DNA of 64,000 bases from the NCBI GenBank assembly GCA_030734395.1, contig JAUZTG010000042.1:1488001-1552000 (forward strand), read 5' to 3'. The notes below the pieces were generated by a model that did no database searches, was not told the origin of the DNA, and saw only the letters and a list, made by a program, of their open reading frames with translations. A program made the translations under genes and the position numbers. Shown here in pieces: positions 12,054-24,373 of the stretch (position 1 is the stretch's first letter; every line of letters starts with the position of its first letter). The stretch is from Sarocladium kiliense. Taxonomy: Eukaryota; Ascomycota; Sordariomycetes; Hypocreales; Sarocladiaceae.

Positions 12054-13704
12054 ATGGCGACCCCTTCCGCCATCCCGGCCAACTCTGCTCGGGACACAAG
12101 CAAGAGCATTCATCGCATTACTCGCGAGAAGCGCAGTCTTTGGTATCAGCTTTCTGTCCTCCAGCAACCCGAGCGCGCCCGTGCCTGCGGTGCTGGTTCA
12201 AAGGGTACGCCTCACATTTCTATACGCTGGACACAGTACATCATTCTGTGTTGAGCACAACTTGTGCACACTTCTGACAACTTCTCTAGCCCACAGTGAC
12301 CGTAGACCTGTCGATCCTCCACCAGTCGTCGAACTGCGTGTGATTGAGGGCGAAACTATCGAATCCGGCAAAGACATTACTTTCGATTACAATGCCAACT
12401 TCCTCCTCTTCGCCAGCCTCGAGAACTCTCGCCCTGTTGCTCATGGACGAGTTCAGACGGCCGCTAGCCAGTCACCTCCCATCTTGACCGGTGTGCCAGC
12501 ATCAGGGATGGCCTATCTCGACCGCCCCAGTTGCGCTGGATACTTCATCTTTCCCGACTTGTCCATCCGTCATGAGGGCAACTACCGGCTGAACTTCAGT
12601 CTCTTCGAGGAGACCAAGGAGGATAAGGATGTCGACTTTGGCATGGCCGAATCTGATCTACCCCCTGGTTTCGATTACCGAATGGACATCAAGACCGATC
12701 CATTCCAGGTCTTCAGCGCGAAGAAGTTCCCTGGCTTGATGGAGAGCACCTCCCTGAGCAAATGTGTAGCCGACCAGGGCTGCAGGGTGCGCATCCGTCG
12801 CGATGTACGCATGAGGAAGCGTGACAACAAGCACAACAATTACGAGCGTCGTGAGGAGAACTACGCCCCCCGCGCTCCTCGCGCAGTGACTCCAGCTACC
12901 GAGGACCCTCACGCCGCTGCTCTCCGTGCTCGGTCTCTCAGCAATTCCAGCCAGCAGCGTACGCCTTACGATGGTGACTCTCACCGTCGACCATCGGCTG
13001 CGGATGCCTACGCTGCCCCTCCTCCACCAGGATACGACTCCACGACTGGACCATCTCGTGGGCATTTGACATTTGGTGACCCAAGTGCACCTCAATACGC
13101 AGCCCCACGCCAGCCCTCGTCTCATGTCACTCCAGTCTCTCCAGGAGTCCCTTACACTCCCACAGGATACACGACCCCAACTTACGCAACTTACCCAACC
13201 ATTCGCCCGCTGTCTCGCCTTGGTCAGGGTTCCTCCGCTCCCATCGGCCAGGATGGCACTGAGCGTCGACCATCAACCCATGTCCCATCTTCGCCCGGAT
13301 ACTCACCCATGGACTCACGGTCTCGCCGTGATTCTGGTGCCTCATACCCCCCAACACCCATTTCGAGCCACGCCATGCCCACGCCGGCGCCGTCCTCGAG
13401 CTCATACTCCTCTCGACCTCTCAAGATTACGTCGCTCATTTCGCCACCAAGCCAGCCACAGAATCTGCCAGCAATCGAGGCTCAAACAGAGCCCGATCCG
13501 CCAGCTCCCATTATCCCCACTGGAGGGAAGCGCAAGCACGACTATTCCTTCTACAACAGCAGCCCGAGACTACTCAACGGCCAAAGACCGCAAGACTCGC
13601 ACTTCTATCATCGCAGCCAGCTTCTCCATGAGCCTCATGATCCAAGCTACGCCAGAGCTGATGGTTCTCTTATCATGGCCCGTTTCCCAGAGATGAGAGA
13701 TTAA
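12054..13704 (+). CDS. veA: Velvet-domain regulator VeA
   Basis: Two exons, 12054-12204 and 12290-13704, encode 521 aa. The 85-nt intron interrupts the velvet domain in phase 1, between 'GAGSK' and 'HSDRRPVDPP'. The velvet domain spans about residues 20-230 and shows the family signatures 'RRPVDPPPVVEL', 'YNANFLLFASLE', 'SCAGYFIFPDLSIRHEG' and 'GCRVRIRRDVRMRKR'. The rest is a Pro/Ser/Tyr-rich tail, as in other VeA proteins (573 aa in Aspergillus nidulans). VeA carries VelB into the nucleus and joins LaeA to couple light, development and secondary metabolism. The basic segment 'ITREKRSLWYQLSVLQQPERARACG' matches the known nuclear-localisation region, but with Glu40 where A. nidulans has Lys. 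Confidence 0.93.
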
Positions 13705-14495
13705 CGGCGAGGCAAATTGGGCGTTTTGTTGCATTGATTTATCGGCACGGCGTTCTTGGAGTTGGCGGCCCCGGGCCATGGCGGCTATGATTGTACGATT
13801 TGCGAAGGACCCGACCCCTAGGGACTCCAAAAAGGATTATACCACGACAGTCCGTTCCCGCTTGGCGATGTTGTGGCAGCTTTGCGCCCATCTTTCTTTC
13901 TCTCTCCACTCGAAGACGTGTTGAAGTGCGTCGAATCACACCTTCCTTCAGACTCTTTTCATTTCAATGTTTTATTCACATTCGTCTCTAACATGCAGTG
14001 GGACTGAACCATTTCCTTATGTCTCGCCTTAGTCACAGGCTCATATATTAGTATTGGGTGACAGCAGGAGGAGTGGGCTGGGATTGGAGATGGTTATGGT
14101 AGAGCAAAGTGGCTGCGGTCAGAGAGATTCAGCGCGACTCGGATGGTTGGCATCTTTGGGAGTAGCCTATGTCACCCTGACATTTGTCGGCTGGCGAAGG
14201 ACGTACGATACCAAGACTCTACAGACAGAACTTGTCGGCGCTCAAGGACTAGGAATTGAATCTTTTGTTTAAACCAAAATCCGCTCATAAAATCTTTAAA
14301 GCCTGTCACCATCAAGAATCACCTTCAGAGGTCTGCGGAGTGCAACACATTGGCGGTGCTGCTCGCGTCCGCCCGCACCTTGGCGTTCCGCTGCTCCATG
14401 TGCTACTTACTGTCTTTATACGGTGCGCTTGGGCTAGCTATTCTATTGTCATGCTCTTGTTTGCAAGTGGGCAAAAGCGAAAGGCTGGGAAGAGC
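13705..14495. other. veA 3' flank
   Basis: About 800 bp between the veA stop and the tRNA gene. It has T-rich stretches suitable for a 3' untranslated region and no supported coding frame. Confidence 0.5.
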
Positions 14496-14506
14496 AAAAA
14501 AAAAAA
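14496..14506 (-). terminator. RNA polymerase III terminator of the tRNA-Phe gene
   Basis: A run of 11 A on the plus strand reads as T11 on the minus strand, beginning four bases past the 3' end of the tRNA. This is a standard oligo-T Pol III stop. Confidence 0.85.
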
Positions 14507-14509
14507 CAT

Positions 14510-14609
14510 TGCGGCAACTGTGGATTGAACACAGGACCTTTAGATAACAGTTGTTGTGCCTGAAGTTTGATCTTCAGTCTAACGCTACTCCCAGCTGAGC
14601 TATTGCCGC
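14510..14609 (-). tRNA. tRNA-Phe (anticodon GAA) with a 26-nt intron
   Basis: Read on the minus strand, the 7-bp acceptor stem GCGGCAA pairs with TTGCCGC, followed by discriminator A. The A box (TAGCTCAGCTGG) and the B box core (GTTCAATCC) are both present. The T stem is CTGTG/CACAG. The anticodon stem is TTAGA/TCTAA around the loop CTGAAGA, giving anticodon GAA. A 26-nt intron follows position 37 and contains CTTCAG, which can pair with the anticodon loop CTGAAG, as usual in pre-tRNA introns. The mature tRNA would be 74 nt. One oddity is an extra T in the 3' half of the D stem (GTAGC where GAGC is usual). Confidence 0.92.
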
Positions 14610-14921
14610 ATTGCGTGGCAAATGCAAAATTAATCAGCACTATACAGTCTTTACCATCCACCGTTGCTGGGTCAACCCTCGGCGAGGAACCTCACCCTTG
14701 AACTAACAAATGGACCACACCCACCCATTGTTCCCCTTGTACTTTCGCAAACGCGTGCAGTCATTCTCACTTACGAATGAATAGAAGTTGAGAAACGTAC
14801 AGGATCACCTCTTATTGTCAATCCAGAGCGCGAGTAATCCCGTCAACCTCAAGCTCCCGAGGGGGCCAGGCTTTCCATCTGCTCTGGCAACATCCGGACT
14901 ATACGACGGTGAAGACGCGCA

Positions 14922-16304
14922 ATGCCTTCCAAAACAAGACAACCACGGCCCACGAGCCAGAGCCGATTTCAAGAAGGCTCTATGAATGATCGAACAAGTG
15001 CCGCGCCGCCCGTGCAGTTTCTCGAGAACGAGGAGAACATCCCTCCAGCATCGTACTACGACAACAACGCGAAGCATCACCAGCAGTCATACTACATTCC
15101 ACGGAAGCCTGTGCCGGTACCGGCACCTACAACCACGATCCGCGCAATTCGAGATGACGAATTTGACGACTATGTGCCGAAGCCCCAACCGAAAGACAAG
15201 ACAGCATCGAAAAAGAGCAGCAGGATCTTCGGTCAGGTCTGGGATGGTGTGTTTGGCATGTTGAGCGGGAAGAGTGCGAACAGCAATGGCGGAGGCAGCG
15301 GAAACAGTGGGCGCAAGAAGACGCCATCTATGATGTCCACCGCAAGTACAGCGACAGGAACCAGCGCCAGAGGCAGGGATAGCAAGGAACTCAAGATGGA
15401 CGAGCTCAGGGCGCGTCTTCAGCAGAACGACAGCACTAATCGGCCGTCCAAGGAGGATGTCATGCAAAGCTACCAGGAGCTCGTCGCTTCCGGGTTCTTC
15501 TCTTCACATGCCATTCAATCCACACGACACTCCCGCCCAGGCACCGCAAAGTCCACAGCTCCCAATGCACCGGCACCAACGGGGGACCAGCGTCCTACCT
15601 CTCCTCCCCAATGGCCCCTGAGCACACCCTCCAAGAAGAAGACCAACCACCAGCTCCTCCATCAGCACCAACCTCACGCTCTATCACCCATCCCCATGAC
15701 ACCTGGCAGCGCCGGCTCACGAGGAACCAAGCGCGCCGCTGCCACCGAAGACGACGACGACGACCAAGACGGAGCTCCTCGATCCGGGAGCAAGAAGCTT
15801 CGTAAATCGGCCTCGCGAGACGTTTCCGGTGCAGGTCCCAGGCTTCGCAGCGTCAGCTCCCGCCGCATCCTCTCTCGACGCAGCTTCTCCGGCGCACTCT
15901 CCAAGAGCACATCTTCCCAATCACCACAGGCGCTCGTCACCGTCGCCGGACCACTACAGCCGACGGCCTCACCCGGGAAGCTCACAAAGCGCTGTCCGCC
16001 GCCCTCGACAACCGGCCGACCATCCATCCGCGCTCCACTTCCCATCCCTGGCCGCTCCTCATCATCATCTCACCAAGCTCCTCCTCGCGGCCGTAATGTC
16101 AGTGAGAATGTCACACTGCACGTGTCGTCAGACCTTGACACGCGCGTCTTGAGGCCACGGAGGAGTGCTTTGACGGGCACAGAGGCGAGGAGCGTGGTGC
16201 CGGATGTGCAAAGGGGGATCCCTGGCGTGCCTGCCATTCCACCTGAGTTCACGTATGGCGAGGACCGGGAGGTTGGCGGGCCATGGAGGGGATTACGACG
16301 TTGA
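14922..16304 (+). CDS. Uncharacterised Ser/Pro-rich basic protein
   Basis: A single open frame of 460 codons begins at the first ATG and ends near 16304. I do not recognise a domain. Visible features are an acidic 'ENEENIPP' segment at 35-42 and a compact hydrophobic patch 'RIFGQVWDGVFGMLSGKS' at 101-118. A predicted helix lies at about 155-195 (from 'ELKMDELRARL' to 'SYQELVASGFF') and leads into 'SSHAIQSTRHSRPG'. An acidic run of five Asp is followed by the basic 'SGSKKLRKS'. The remainder is low-complexity Ser/Pro/Arg, which suggests a disordered, phosphorylated, probably nuclear or cytoskeletal protein. The central helix and its 'GFFSSHAI' end look the most constrained. No function is claimed. 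Confidence 0.75.
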   Translation: MPSKTRQPRPTSQSRFQEGSMNDRTSAAPPVQFLENEENIPPASYYDNNAKHHQQSYYIPRKPVPVPAPTTTIRAIRDDEFDDYVPKPQPKDKTASKKSSRIFGQVWDGVFGMLSGKSANSNGGGSGNSGRKKTPSMMSTASTATGTSARGRDSKELKMDELRARLQQNDSTNRPSKEDVMQSYQELVASGFFSSHAIQSTRHSRPGTAKSTAPNAPAPTGDQRPTSPPQWPLSTPSKKKTNHQLLHQHQPHALSPIPMTPGSAGSRGTKRAAATEDDDDDQDGAPRSGSKKLRKSASRDVSGAGPRLRSVSSRRILSRRSFSGALSKSTSSQSPQALVTVAGPLQPTASPGKLTKRCPPPSTTGRPSIRAPLPIPGRSSSSSHQAPPRGRNVSENVTLHVSSDLDTRVLRPRRSALTGTEARSVVPDVQRGIPGVPAIPPEFTYGEDREVGGPWRGLRR

Positions 16305-17294
16305 GGCTCTTGTGCTTTTGATACTAGGTTGCAAGCTCATCTTTGCAGCCTGCGCCACGCTTTTTTTTCTTTACTTGGTTCGACTGGGTTCTGTACACCA
16401 GGTCCGCGGACCGGGATACCTGGAGTTCTTGGATCTTTCTTTGGATCAGCCTTGCCCAGCTTACTCGCTTGTCACGAGATGCTGAAAGTGCCGACCCTTG
16501 TGTTTCTTTCGGGGTTGCCTGGTGGCTTTCATGATAGTGCTTTCTGTTCCCAGCCTGCGGCTGATGACCACGACGATGGAATGTCTCATGATGTTTTTTG
16601 ATCTGGTCGGTTTCGATCGGTACATAATCACATATCGTGGCAATGGATCTCCTGTTCAGAGGAGGTTGACGGGTGAAGATGTTGCACATTTCACCTTAGC
16701 TTCAAGAATGAACGTCTTTACTAGTATTCTATGCTTCAACAATCGCTCATAATTTGCATCACATACCACGGGACGCACGTTTATATCGATCCAGTCACAG
16801 TAGGGCCAGAAATCTCAAAGGACACACAAACGTCTCGTGAAGCTTTGGTTGTCATTAAAGTTGGCCACAGCCCGTATTCCAAGCACGGAATGGGCGAAGT
16901 GAATCTATCTAGTAAACAGTCCATCTCGAACAAGGGTCGATACAAGTCCAGCCTTCCCTTGATCGCGCGTCAAAGGACTTTGACTCCCGGTTTCCTCCGT
17001 CAAAGGAGAGATCGCCGTCTCCCATAGAATGGTAACCTCATCACCATAAATCCCAAAGTCGAAAGCTGAAGTAACGAGTGAACTCAACATCCCCTTCCCA
17101 CTCCTCCATTCCAATCCATTTCCCCAAAAGTGGCAAAAATATACGCATTAAGATAGACAAGACCCTTAGTCGAGGGATTTATGAAGCGTTGCCATGCCAC
17201 TGACACCCAACGCCAAACACCAGCGAATACTCAACTTCAATTTATACTACTCCGCTTGAAGCAGAGGTGCATTGGACGACAAGTCACAAAGTAA
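16305..17294. other. Convergent intergenic region
   Basis: Nearly 1 kb between the uncharacterised gene and the tail of the Mga2-like gene, which run towards each other. It is T-rich on the left and has no supported gene. It is presumably the two 3' untranslated regions. Confidence 0.5.
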
Positions 17295-20200
17295 TCATAC
17301 TGTGACAGCCGATGCAGCTCGATCCTCCAGGCTGCTCAGCAGGCGGTTAACCTGCGAGACACCCTTGTTCAGAGCCAATAAGATGTAAGAGAAGGCAACG
17401 GTAAAGAGTGAGGGATAGTAGTTGTACAGCATAGCACAGACCATGACGAGAAGAAGCGGGATCTGCGAATCAGATTAGTATAGGGATAAAACACACGGTC
17501 CATAATGAAACTTACCCAGATGAAGAACAAGTTGCGATCATTGCTCAACCTCTTGTACTTCTGCTTCTGCGCCTCGAGGAACTGCTCTTGCTGCTCTCTA
17601 GTAATGGCGTCCTTTCGGCCGATCTTCAGGACGCTCGGTACCTCCACCTTTGTGCTGATCTCAACTGATGAGCTAGTGGTCTCGTCAAATTGTCGAGAGC
17701 ATTTTTCATCTGCAGCAGCCTCGGTGGCGGCTTGAGCGGCAGATATTTGTTTGGTATCCCTTGCTTGTTGTGGGAAGATGTCCTCATAGGCTGGCGGCAG
17801 GGCGCCAGTATTGTTCATATATGTGGATAGAGCCCACCACTTGCTGTCGGGCTTCGAGGAGTCGCTGTCCTGAGACTCTGGTCGCGAACCAGGCTTGCCG
17901 GGCATTAGTTGCGTCATCTTCCTCATGAAAGGTCGCTGCTGCAGGTAGGCTTGGTAATCTGGCAGGACCGGCATGTTGGGGAAGTTGGGCATTTGCGGCA
18001 TCTGTGGCATTTGTGGCATCTGTGGAAGATGCGGCAAATTCTGGATATGCAGTGCCATAGACTGCTGGAATTGGTGAAACTGCTGTTGCAGATGTTCCTT
18101 GAATGCAGCTGTCATGGCGTTCATGGTAGGCGAAGGTAAGCCCTCGTCAAGCTGATCGGTGTCCACCTTGTCAGTCTCCTGACGGAAACCACTGGGCCGA
18201 CGCATCTGAAGAAACTCCGGCTGCTCATCAGATTGCTCATCTTCGTCATCGTATTCGCTTGTCGAATATTCTGGGCTTTCCTCGCTGGAGTCAGGCGAGT
18301 TAGGTTCATCATGGGTTCCGTCATGTGTCCGGATCTTCGTGATAGGTTCCCAAAGAGAGCGCAATGAGCTGGTGCTGCTGGCTCGGCTCTGCAACGAACC
18401 ACCACTCCTTGACCGGGCGTGTCGAGCAGATCTCTGAATGGCGCGGAGAACAGAGCGAGACTTGGCAACATCAGCAACCTTCAGCCGTGATATGCTCTTG
18501 GCAGTCGGGCTGGCCCCTGCAAGCATCAATCGGCGCACGATCTCAGGGTGATCTCGCATGGCTGCCAAATGCAGTGGGGTAAAACCGCCGAGATCACGGG
18601 CGTTGGGGTTCGCGCCACGAGCCAAAAGAGCAGCGACGAAGCGATGGTAGCCAAGAGAAGACGCGAGGTGAAGCATCGTGTGGCCTGTCTCGGACTTCAG
18701 ATCGAGGAAGGTTCGGTGAGGGCTGTCGTCCAAGTCGATAAGGTCCAAGCATTTAAGCAGCTGGGACTCGAGATGCTCGCGCGACGCTTGATTGAAGGCT
18801 GGCCCAGATCCAGAGGATTGGCCTCCAGAATTGCCACCCCAATTAGAACTGCCGCTGTCGTTGAGGATCCTTCGTGCAAGCTCACTGACGTCCATCATTT
18901 GACCAGACATCTTGTGGCCCAAGACCGACAAGGCCGTGCGAATCAGCTTGTCCTCATTGTCATCCAAGTAACGGAACATCTGAGGCGTCCTGCCCAGGGT
19001 CTGCACGACCTGGCCAAGCTGGTTCTTCAAGATGACAGGAACCATACCCGAGACGGCAGAAGGCGGGAGCAGACAGACCAGAGATGGTTCACCCCAATAT
19101 GTTGTGGTTGTTGCCTTCTGCTCACCAAACCAGACCTCTAGACCAGAGAAGAAAGACGAGCCCAGGATCGTGACATCAATTCCTCCGGACGTGGGGCCTT
19201 CCGCCGGTACGATCTTGTGGATGGTAGGCGGTGGCCGAGCTTGGCTCATGCTCATCGGCATGGGGTAGAGGTTGTTCAAGCTATTGGACACAGCCTGGCC
19301 AAGCTGGGCCTGCGGACCTCCTCCCATAGCATTGCGAAGTCCATTGGGACTCGGTGCGCGACTAGGGTGATTGGACGTAGGTGCTGAATAGAGCTGAGCC
19401 ATGGTCAGGTTGTCCATGCTGCCTGAGCGATGAGCGCCGAAGAAGGGGATCTGGTCGTTGTTGTTCGGGGTGGGCGGTCCGGTAGTCAATGGGCCAGGCT
19501 GGGCAAAGAGCTGTTCTCCTGAGGGGAATGGATTCATGTTAGGGGAGAAGGGAGAAGCGGCAGTAGAGATTTGACTGCCGGGACCGGTAGGTCCAGGAGA
19601 CACTGACGTCTCTAAACGTGTCATGGTCAGATCGTTCGGTACTCTGGACCCTCCACTGCTCTTTCTCTTCTTAGTCGATGGGCCGCCCTGCCCAGGCGAG
19701 TTAGGCGTTGACTGCGGGCGAGACATCGTACTAGATGGTGCTGCACCTTGGTTTGGCGAGGGCTGGAAATTGGCTGGCATGTTCGGCGGCATCGTATTCA
19801 TGTTGGTGTTCATGACAGCTGGTTGTGATGAACTGCCTGCTGGTGCAGCGAAGCCAGTTGTGGGAACATTGGCATTGGCAGCTGAGATGTGATCCGACAA
19901 CCCCCGCTTTGAACCTGCCGTCAAAGTTTTGTCCTTGTCCGCTGCATGGGTCTTGTGGTCATCAGTGATCATGATGGACCTAGACATAGTCTGGGCGATA
20001 GTGTTACCCTCCCAGTCCTTGAGCGTGAAGATGACCTTGAAGCCCGTCTTCTCGCCATGGTGACGACAATAGCAGGCTATGCGCAAAGGAATGCTGCACT
20101 GCATAGTACCTTGCGGGAGACCAGTATCGACAGGAACTTCGGAGTCAAATAGGTTCTCCAGTGGTTCCCATACTTGCACCTCCTTGGTATTGAAGACAAT

Positions 20201-21708
20201 GGCACGGTGCTGCTCATCCTGGGTCCACATCAACTCGTCCGCAACGTGCTTGATCTTCTTGCGGCCAGCGCGCTTTCGCTCTCGCATGATGCAGCCCTTG
20301 CAGATGAACACCTCGTCACCTTCTTGGGGTTTCATCTCTTCGTCCTCTCGCGGCAGATACTTATGTGGTGCCTCTCTCGCTCGCTTGAGAGCCTTCTCCT
20401 GCAGGTCCGACTTCTCCATCGCTGTCGTGCAGACTAGGCTAACATGAAGCTCGAGCATGTCAGGAGCTGGCGCAACTGGAGGCTTAGCCAGAAGCTTGGG
20501 TTTCGAGATCTTGTGTGTCGGCAGGTGGAGTCTCCGAATCCCCGGAGGCAATGGGTTGAGCACCATTGTGATCGGTATTTGTGTCTCAACGCGAGACTTG
20601 GTTGGCCGCGTGAAGATGAGTAATTCGTAAGGCCCGTTAGAGAAGAAATACCCCGGCGGGTATGGAGAATGGTGATATAGCCGGTTCAAATTCTGAGCAG
20701 GTATGCCAGGCTGTCCGTTCATCCCGCTGTGATATGGTAGATCACGAGGGATAGAAAACTGCCCTGGGTTCATGTTGGGCATCCAGCCGTTAGCCCCGTT
20801 CGACATGGCGCCAGAAAAGTCGGCCACGGCATTCGGTGGCGAGGTGTGCATCGCGGTTACTTGCGCCCCATTATCAGATCCCATGACTTGTGACATAGGC
20901 GAAATCTCTCGCGACCCCGGTACTTGTGATGAGGGTGGTACCGTCGAGGTTGGCTGCTGTGGCTGCATCATTTGTGTTTGTGGCTTTTTCTATACATTCG
21001 TAAGCCCATGTCTCGCAGGTTTTGATCATCTCAAGATGGCCTGAGATTACTTACTCGTGGCTTCTTGGCACGCGTCGGTGCCTTTTTCGCACTCTCGACC
21101 TTGACGTTCGACCTGTCGTCCGACTCGATCGTTGGCATGCCAGGGGATGGCATGGCGGTGACAGCGCCAGACGTCATTCCCTCGTCAGCCCCTGAGACGT
21201 CAAAGGATGAGTTCAGGAAACTATCATCTGCGCCAAAGGGGTACACATCATCCATACTCGGTGACGTTGTACTGTGGCCGAAGTTGAATGCATTATAGCT
21301 GTCATGGTCATGTCCATGGTCTTGAAAGTCGCCCGAGTCCCAATCCATGCCACCTTCCATGTCTGAGCCCATTCCTAACTCACCGCCATTGGTCATATTA
21401 TGAGGCGAGTGAACGCTGCTTCCGTCTCTCTTCACCGAGGGTGCTGATTCTGACGAAGAGTCCTGGCCGGAGCCGTTGGGGGAATCTGGTAATGACTCTG
21501 CAGTCTGGAGCTCTTGGGGAGATATGAACATCTTTGACCCAGCCGAATTGGCTGAGCCGAAGGTCTGAAGGGTATCCGGGCTGTTCTCGAAGTCGAAAAG
21601 GCCAGTACTTAGAATCTCATCATCGGGGAGGTCGTTGAAGCCGGAGCCGGACATGGCGCTCCCCGCGATCATGGGGCTGCCAGACTTGTTCCCACCAGCC
21701 GATGGCAT
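17295..21708 (-). CDS. MGA2: Mga2/Spt23-like membrane-anchored transcription factor (IPT domain, ankyrin repeats, C-terminal TM)
   Basis: Exons 21708-21055, 20989-17516 and 17462-17295 give 1431 aa; both introns are GT-AG and phase 0. The order is: an acidic Ser-rich N-terminus; a conserved region with 'IRRLHLPTHKISKPKLL' and the Cys-containing 'CKGCIMRERKRAGRKK'; the basic 'STKKRKSSGG' near 656; an IPT/TIG domain at about 803-878; and two clear ankyrin repeats at about 976-1048 ('TPLHLAAMRDHPEIVRRLM'). A Met-Pro repeat follows, then a hydrophobic C-terminal segment at about 1377-1407 ('IPLLLVMVCAMLYNYY'). In yeast, Mga2 and Spt23 sit in the ER membrane as dormant precursors. Rsp5 and the proteasome release the N-terminal part, which activates the OLE1 fatty-acid desaturase gene according to membrane saturation and oxygen. 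The third exon restores the TM helix; without splicing the frame ends in unrelated sequence. Confidence 0.9.
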
Positions 21709-24373
21709 GGTCTTGGGGGGCTCCCTGCTGGTGACTGATTTATTTTGACTTGGCCTCGATCGAAATACAGTCGCAGTGCGTTTTGAGCGAGCTTGGAGGT
21801 CGAATATGGCGTCGTTCAGGGAGGAGCGGTCAAGAGGAGGTGGCGGGGTGTCGTTGAATGATCAGTTCCTCAACAGGCTCAGCAGTCGGAAATGGGCGAA
21901 TTAATGATCGACAAGGCCTAAATTCGCAGAAATCGAGGTTGAAGATCGTAGATACCGAATCTCGAAGCGACCAGTCGGGCGTGGAAGGTATGCGACGTGA
22001 AGGAAAGAAGGGTCGTCGGGGTGTCTCGTGTCGATGCACGCGCGCAGACGATTGGGAGAGGGACTCCCCGAAAAGTGCGTCTACAGCGCCCGCAAAGGAC
22101 CCCTGGAAGATCCGACGAGGCTGTGACTGAGTGTAGAGAAAGGTGCACAAGACGTAGAGGCTCTCGCGACAGTCTGCCGGTTGCAGCAAAGTCGAGGGGA
22201 GGGATGGGGAGGTTGGAGAACCGTCGGCCAGACAGAGTTGAATCGACAAACGCTGGGCTGGCCTGGCAATTGGGAGGAAGGGGACGTGGAGCACGCAAGG
22301 CAAGGCCGTGCAAAGGATAATCAGGACGGAGGTGTATTGGTGGAGGGTTCTGGTAAAGGGGGTACGCGGGGATTGGCTGTGAGAGGGGCGGCGAGCCAAG
22401 TACCTGTCTGCAAGCCACTTTACCACCACCAGCGAACTCACAGTAGTACATTCGCAGTGAGAGCAGCGCTATGGGTCCTGCTCAACACTGTGCGAGGCAC
22501 CCTCGTTGCCCTACAGAGGCCGCGTCGCCCACCACGGGCAGTGCGTGTGGCCCTGTGGCCTTGCAAAAAGAAAAGCGGAGTAGTTGCTGCCGGTCCCGGA
22601 TCCTGGTGGCTGGGCGTGTTCTCGCACTGTAGTCTCGCACCCCTGGATTATGCAGCCACACAGTGCTTACCAAGCCCCAGCCCCACCACCACTACCCCGG
22701 TCAACTCGTGACTCTTCTGCATCTCAACAAATCGTGCCTTGGCCCATCATCATCGTCCAGACGCCAGCTAACCCTCCGAATCTGGGGCAACTGACGTCTC
22801 ATTCCTTATATGACTATTTTCTCTTCAATGTCTCGAACGCGTAGGCGTGTTGGTATTGCCGATGATCCCGGATGACACTGTGTCACTCAACAGAAAATGA
22901 ACGTCCTGCCTGACCCCTAGCATTTGACGACCTGGGCGCTCCGCCACCATCCCAATGCGTTTTCCAGCATGTAAGTAGACACTTACTGATAGCAACCGCC
23001 AATCGTCTAAAACTCTGTTTTTATTTCCCCAATGCTAGACGAGAGATACGTTCAACTATGAGGGAAATTAGTCACCCGCAAACGATCCAATATCCAATGG
23101 CAATGCCCTTTTCTTACCGTCGCAAATTCAATATGTAGGCACACCACCTTCTTGGTTGCTCTGATGGTGTCCAGTCTGCAGGCACCGCCCAACGCCATGA
23201 TGCGATAAGCTTCCGATTTATTCGCGTTGCACCTGCAGCCCTCCTCCTACATCGGATTCGAGTTCTTGTTTCTGTCAGTTCTCATCCAGGTTTCTACCGC
23301 CGGGATTGGGAGGTGATGAGCGGTATATCCGCTCATTATGATACGTCGCTGCCTCGATCATCCACAATCTTGTGTGTGTTGAGATGGCCTGAGATATCTG
23401 GCTTCATCCTTTTGCATTGATGCTATAGAGCTCTGAGCTATCGAATCCACTTCTCTGATCTCTGCATACCCGCCGCGTTCTAAGAACACCTTGCACGATA
23501 CACTTTCGCACCACTGTAACACTAGTCCCAGCTACCCGCCCTGCTGAAGCTTTACAAGCATGCGGCATATCCGAGGAGGGTGTAAGCTCCCCATGGACGA
23601 CATGCAAGGCTCTTTGCTCGTTTTCGAATTCTCCTGCGATTCTATGTGGTCTTCATAATGAGGACCGCCGGGATTCGGAGTACATCATGGAAATGGTCTG
23701 GTGTGACGCATAACATTCGCCCCTCGGTCCGACCACCGAGCCACCTCAGGGCGGTTATACGAAGACCGAGGGATGTTCTCAATGCCTCATAGAAACTTGA
23801 TAGAGCTCTCCTTATCTTATTAGTGTACAAACTCAATGCAGACACCGGCGCCGCATCCTCTCGGCACCGTGCCGCCCCTCGCCTCCCCCATTCGATCATC
23901 TAGAATCAGAATATAATCCCGGTGACCAGAGGATTTTCAGCATGTGACTCCTAATTGGCGCGCTCAGGTGATGCGGTTGAGGTAAGCCCACTCCGGAGTC
24001 CATGTTTTAGGAGGCCATCCACGAAAGTCTTAGGTTGTGCTGGGCCGATATAAAGACTGCAGGAATCGCAACGCTGGTGTAGACGGGGGAACTCTTATTG
24101 GAGACTTCTCCCACGGGAGCCCCAGGCAGATCAGACTGAAATATGAAGATTGTGAATTTCACAAATGCCCTGAGAATCTTGCGGCCAATCCGCAAATGCC
24201 AAACAAGCTATGGCACATAAAGACAAGCTCCGCCATGATAGGCCATCCATCCGGCTTCCTAACTCCGTATACGCCATGCCGATGTAAACCTTCTACTCCT
24301 CTTCTCCCACTCGTGATTCGCATACATCAAGTTGGAGAAGACAGCCATCTCCCATGCCGTGTACCTGAGTAGT
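21709..24373. other. Upstream region of the Mga2-like gene
   Basis: About 2.7 kb without a supported gene. Frames of 203 codons (21830-22441, minus) and 176 codons (22181-22711, plus) overlap each other on opposite strands and are rich in Arg/Ser/Pro. That pattern suits GC-rich leader DNA better than protein. The part next to 21709 should hold the promoter and 5' leader of the Mga2-like gene. Confidence 0.5.

Noticed and set aside
21830..22441. A 203-codon minus-strand frame upstream of the Mga2-like gene
   Set aside because: It overlaps another long frame on the same strand and one on the opposite strand. The composition is Arg/Ser/Pro-rich leader sequence with no domain.
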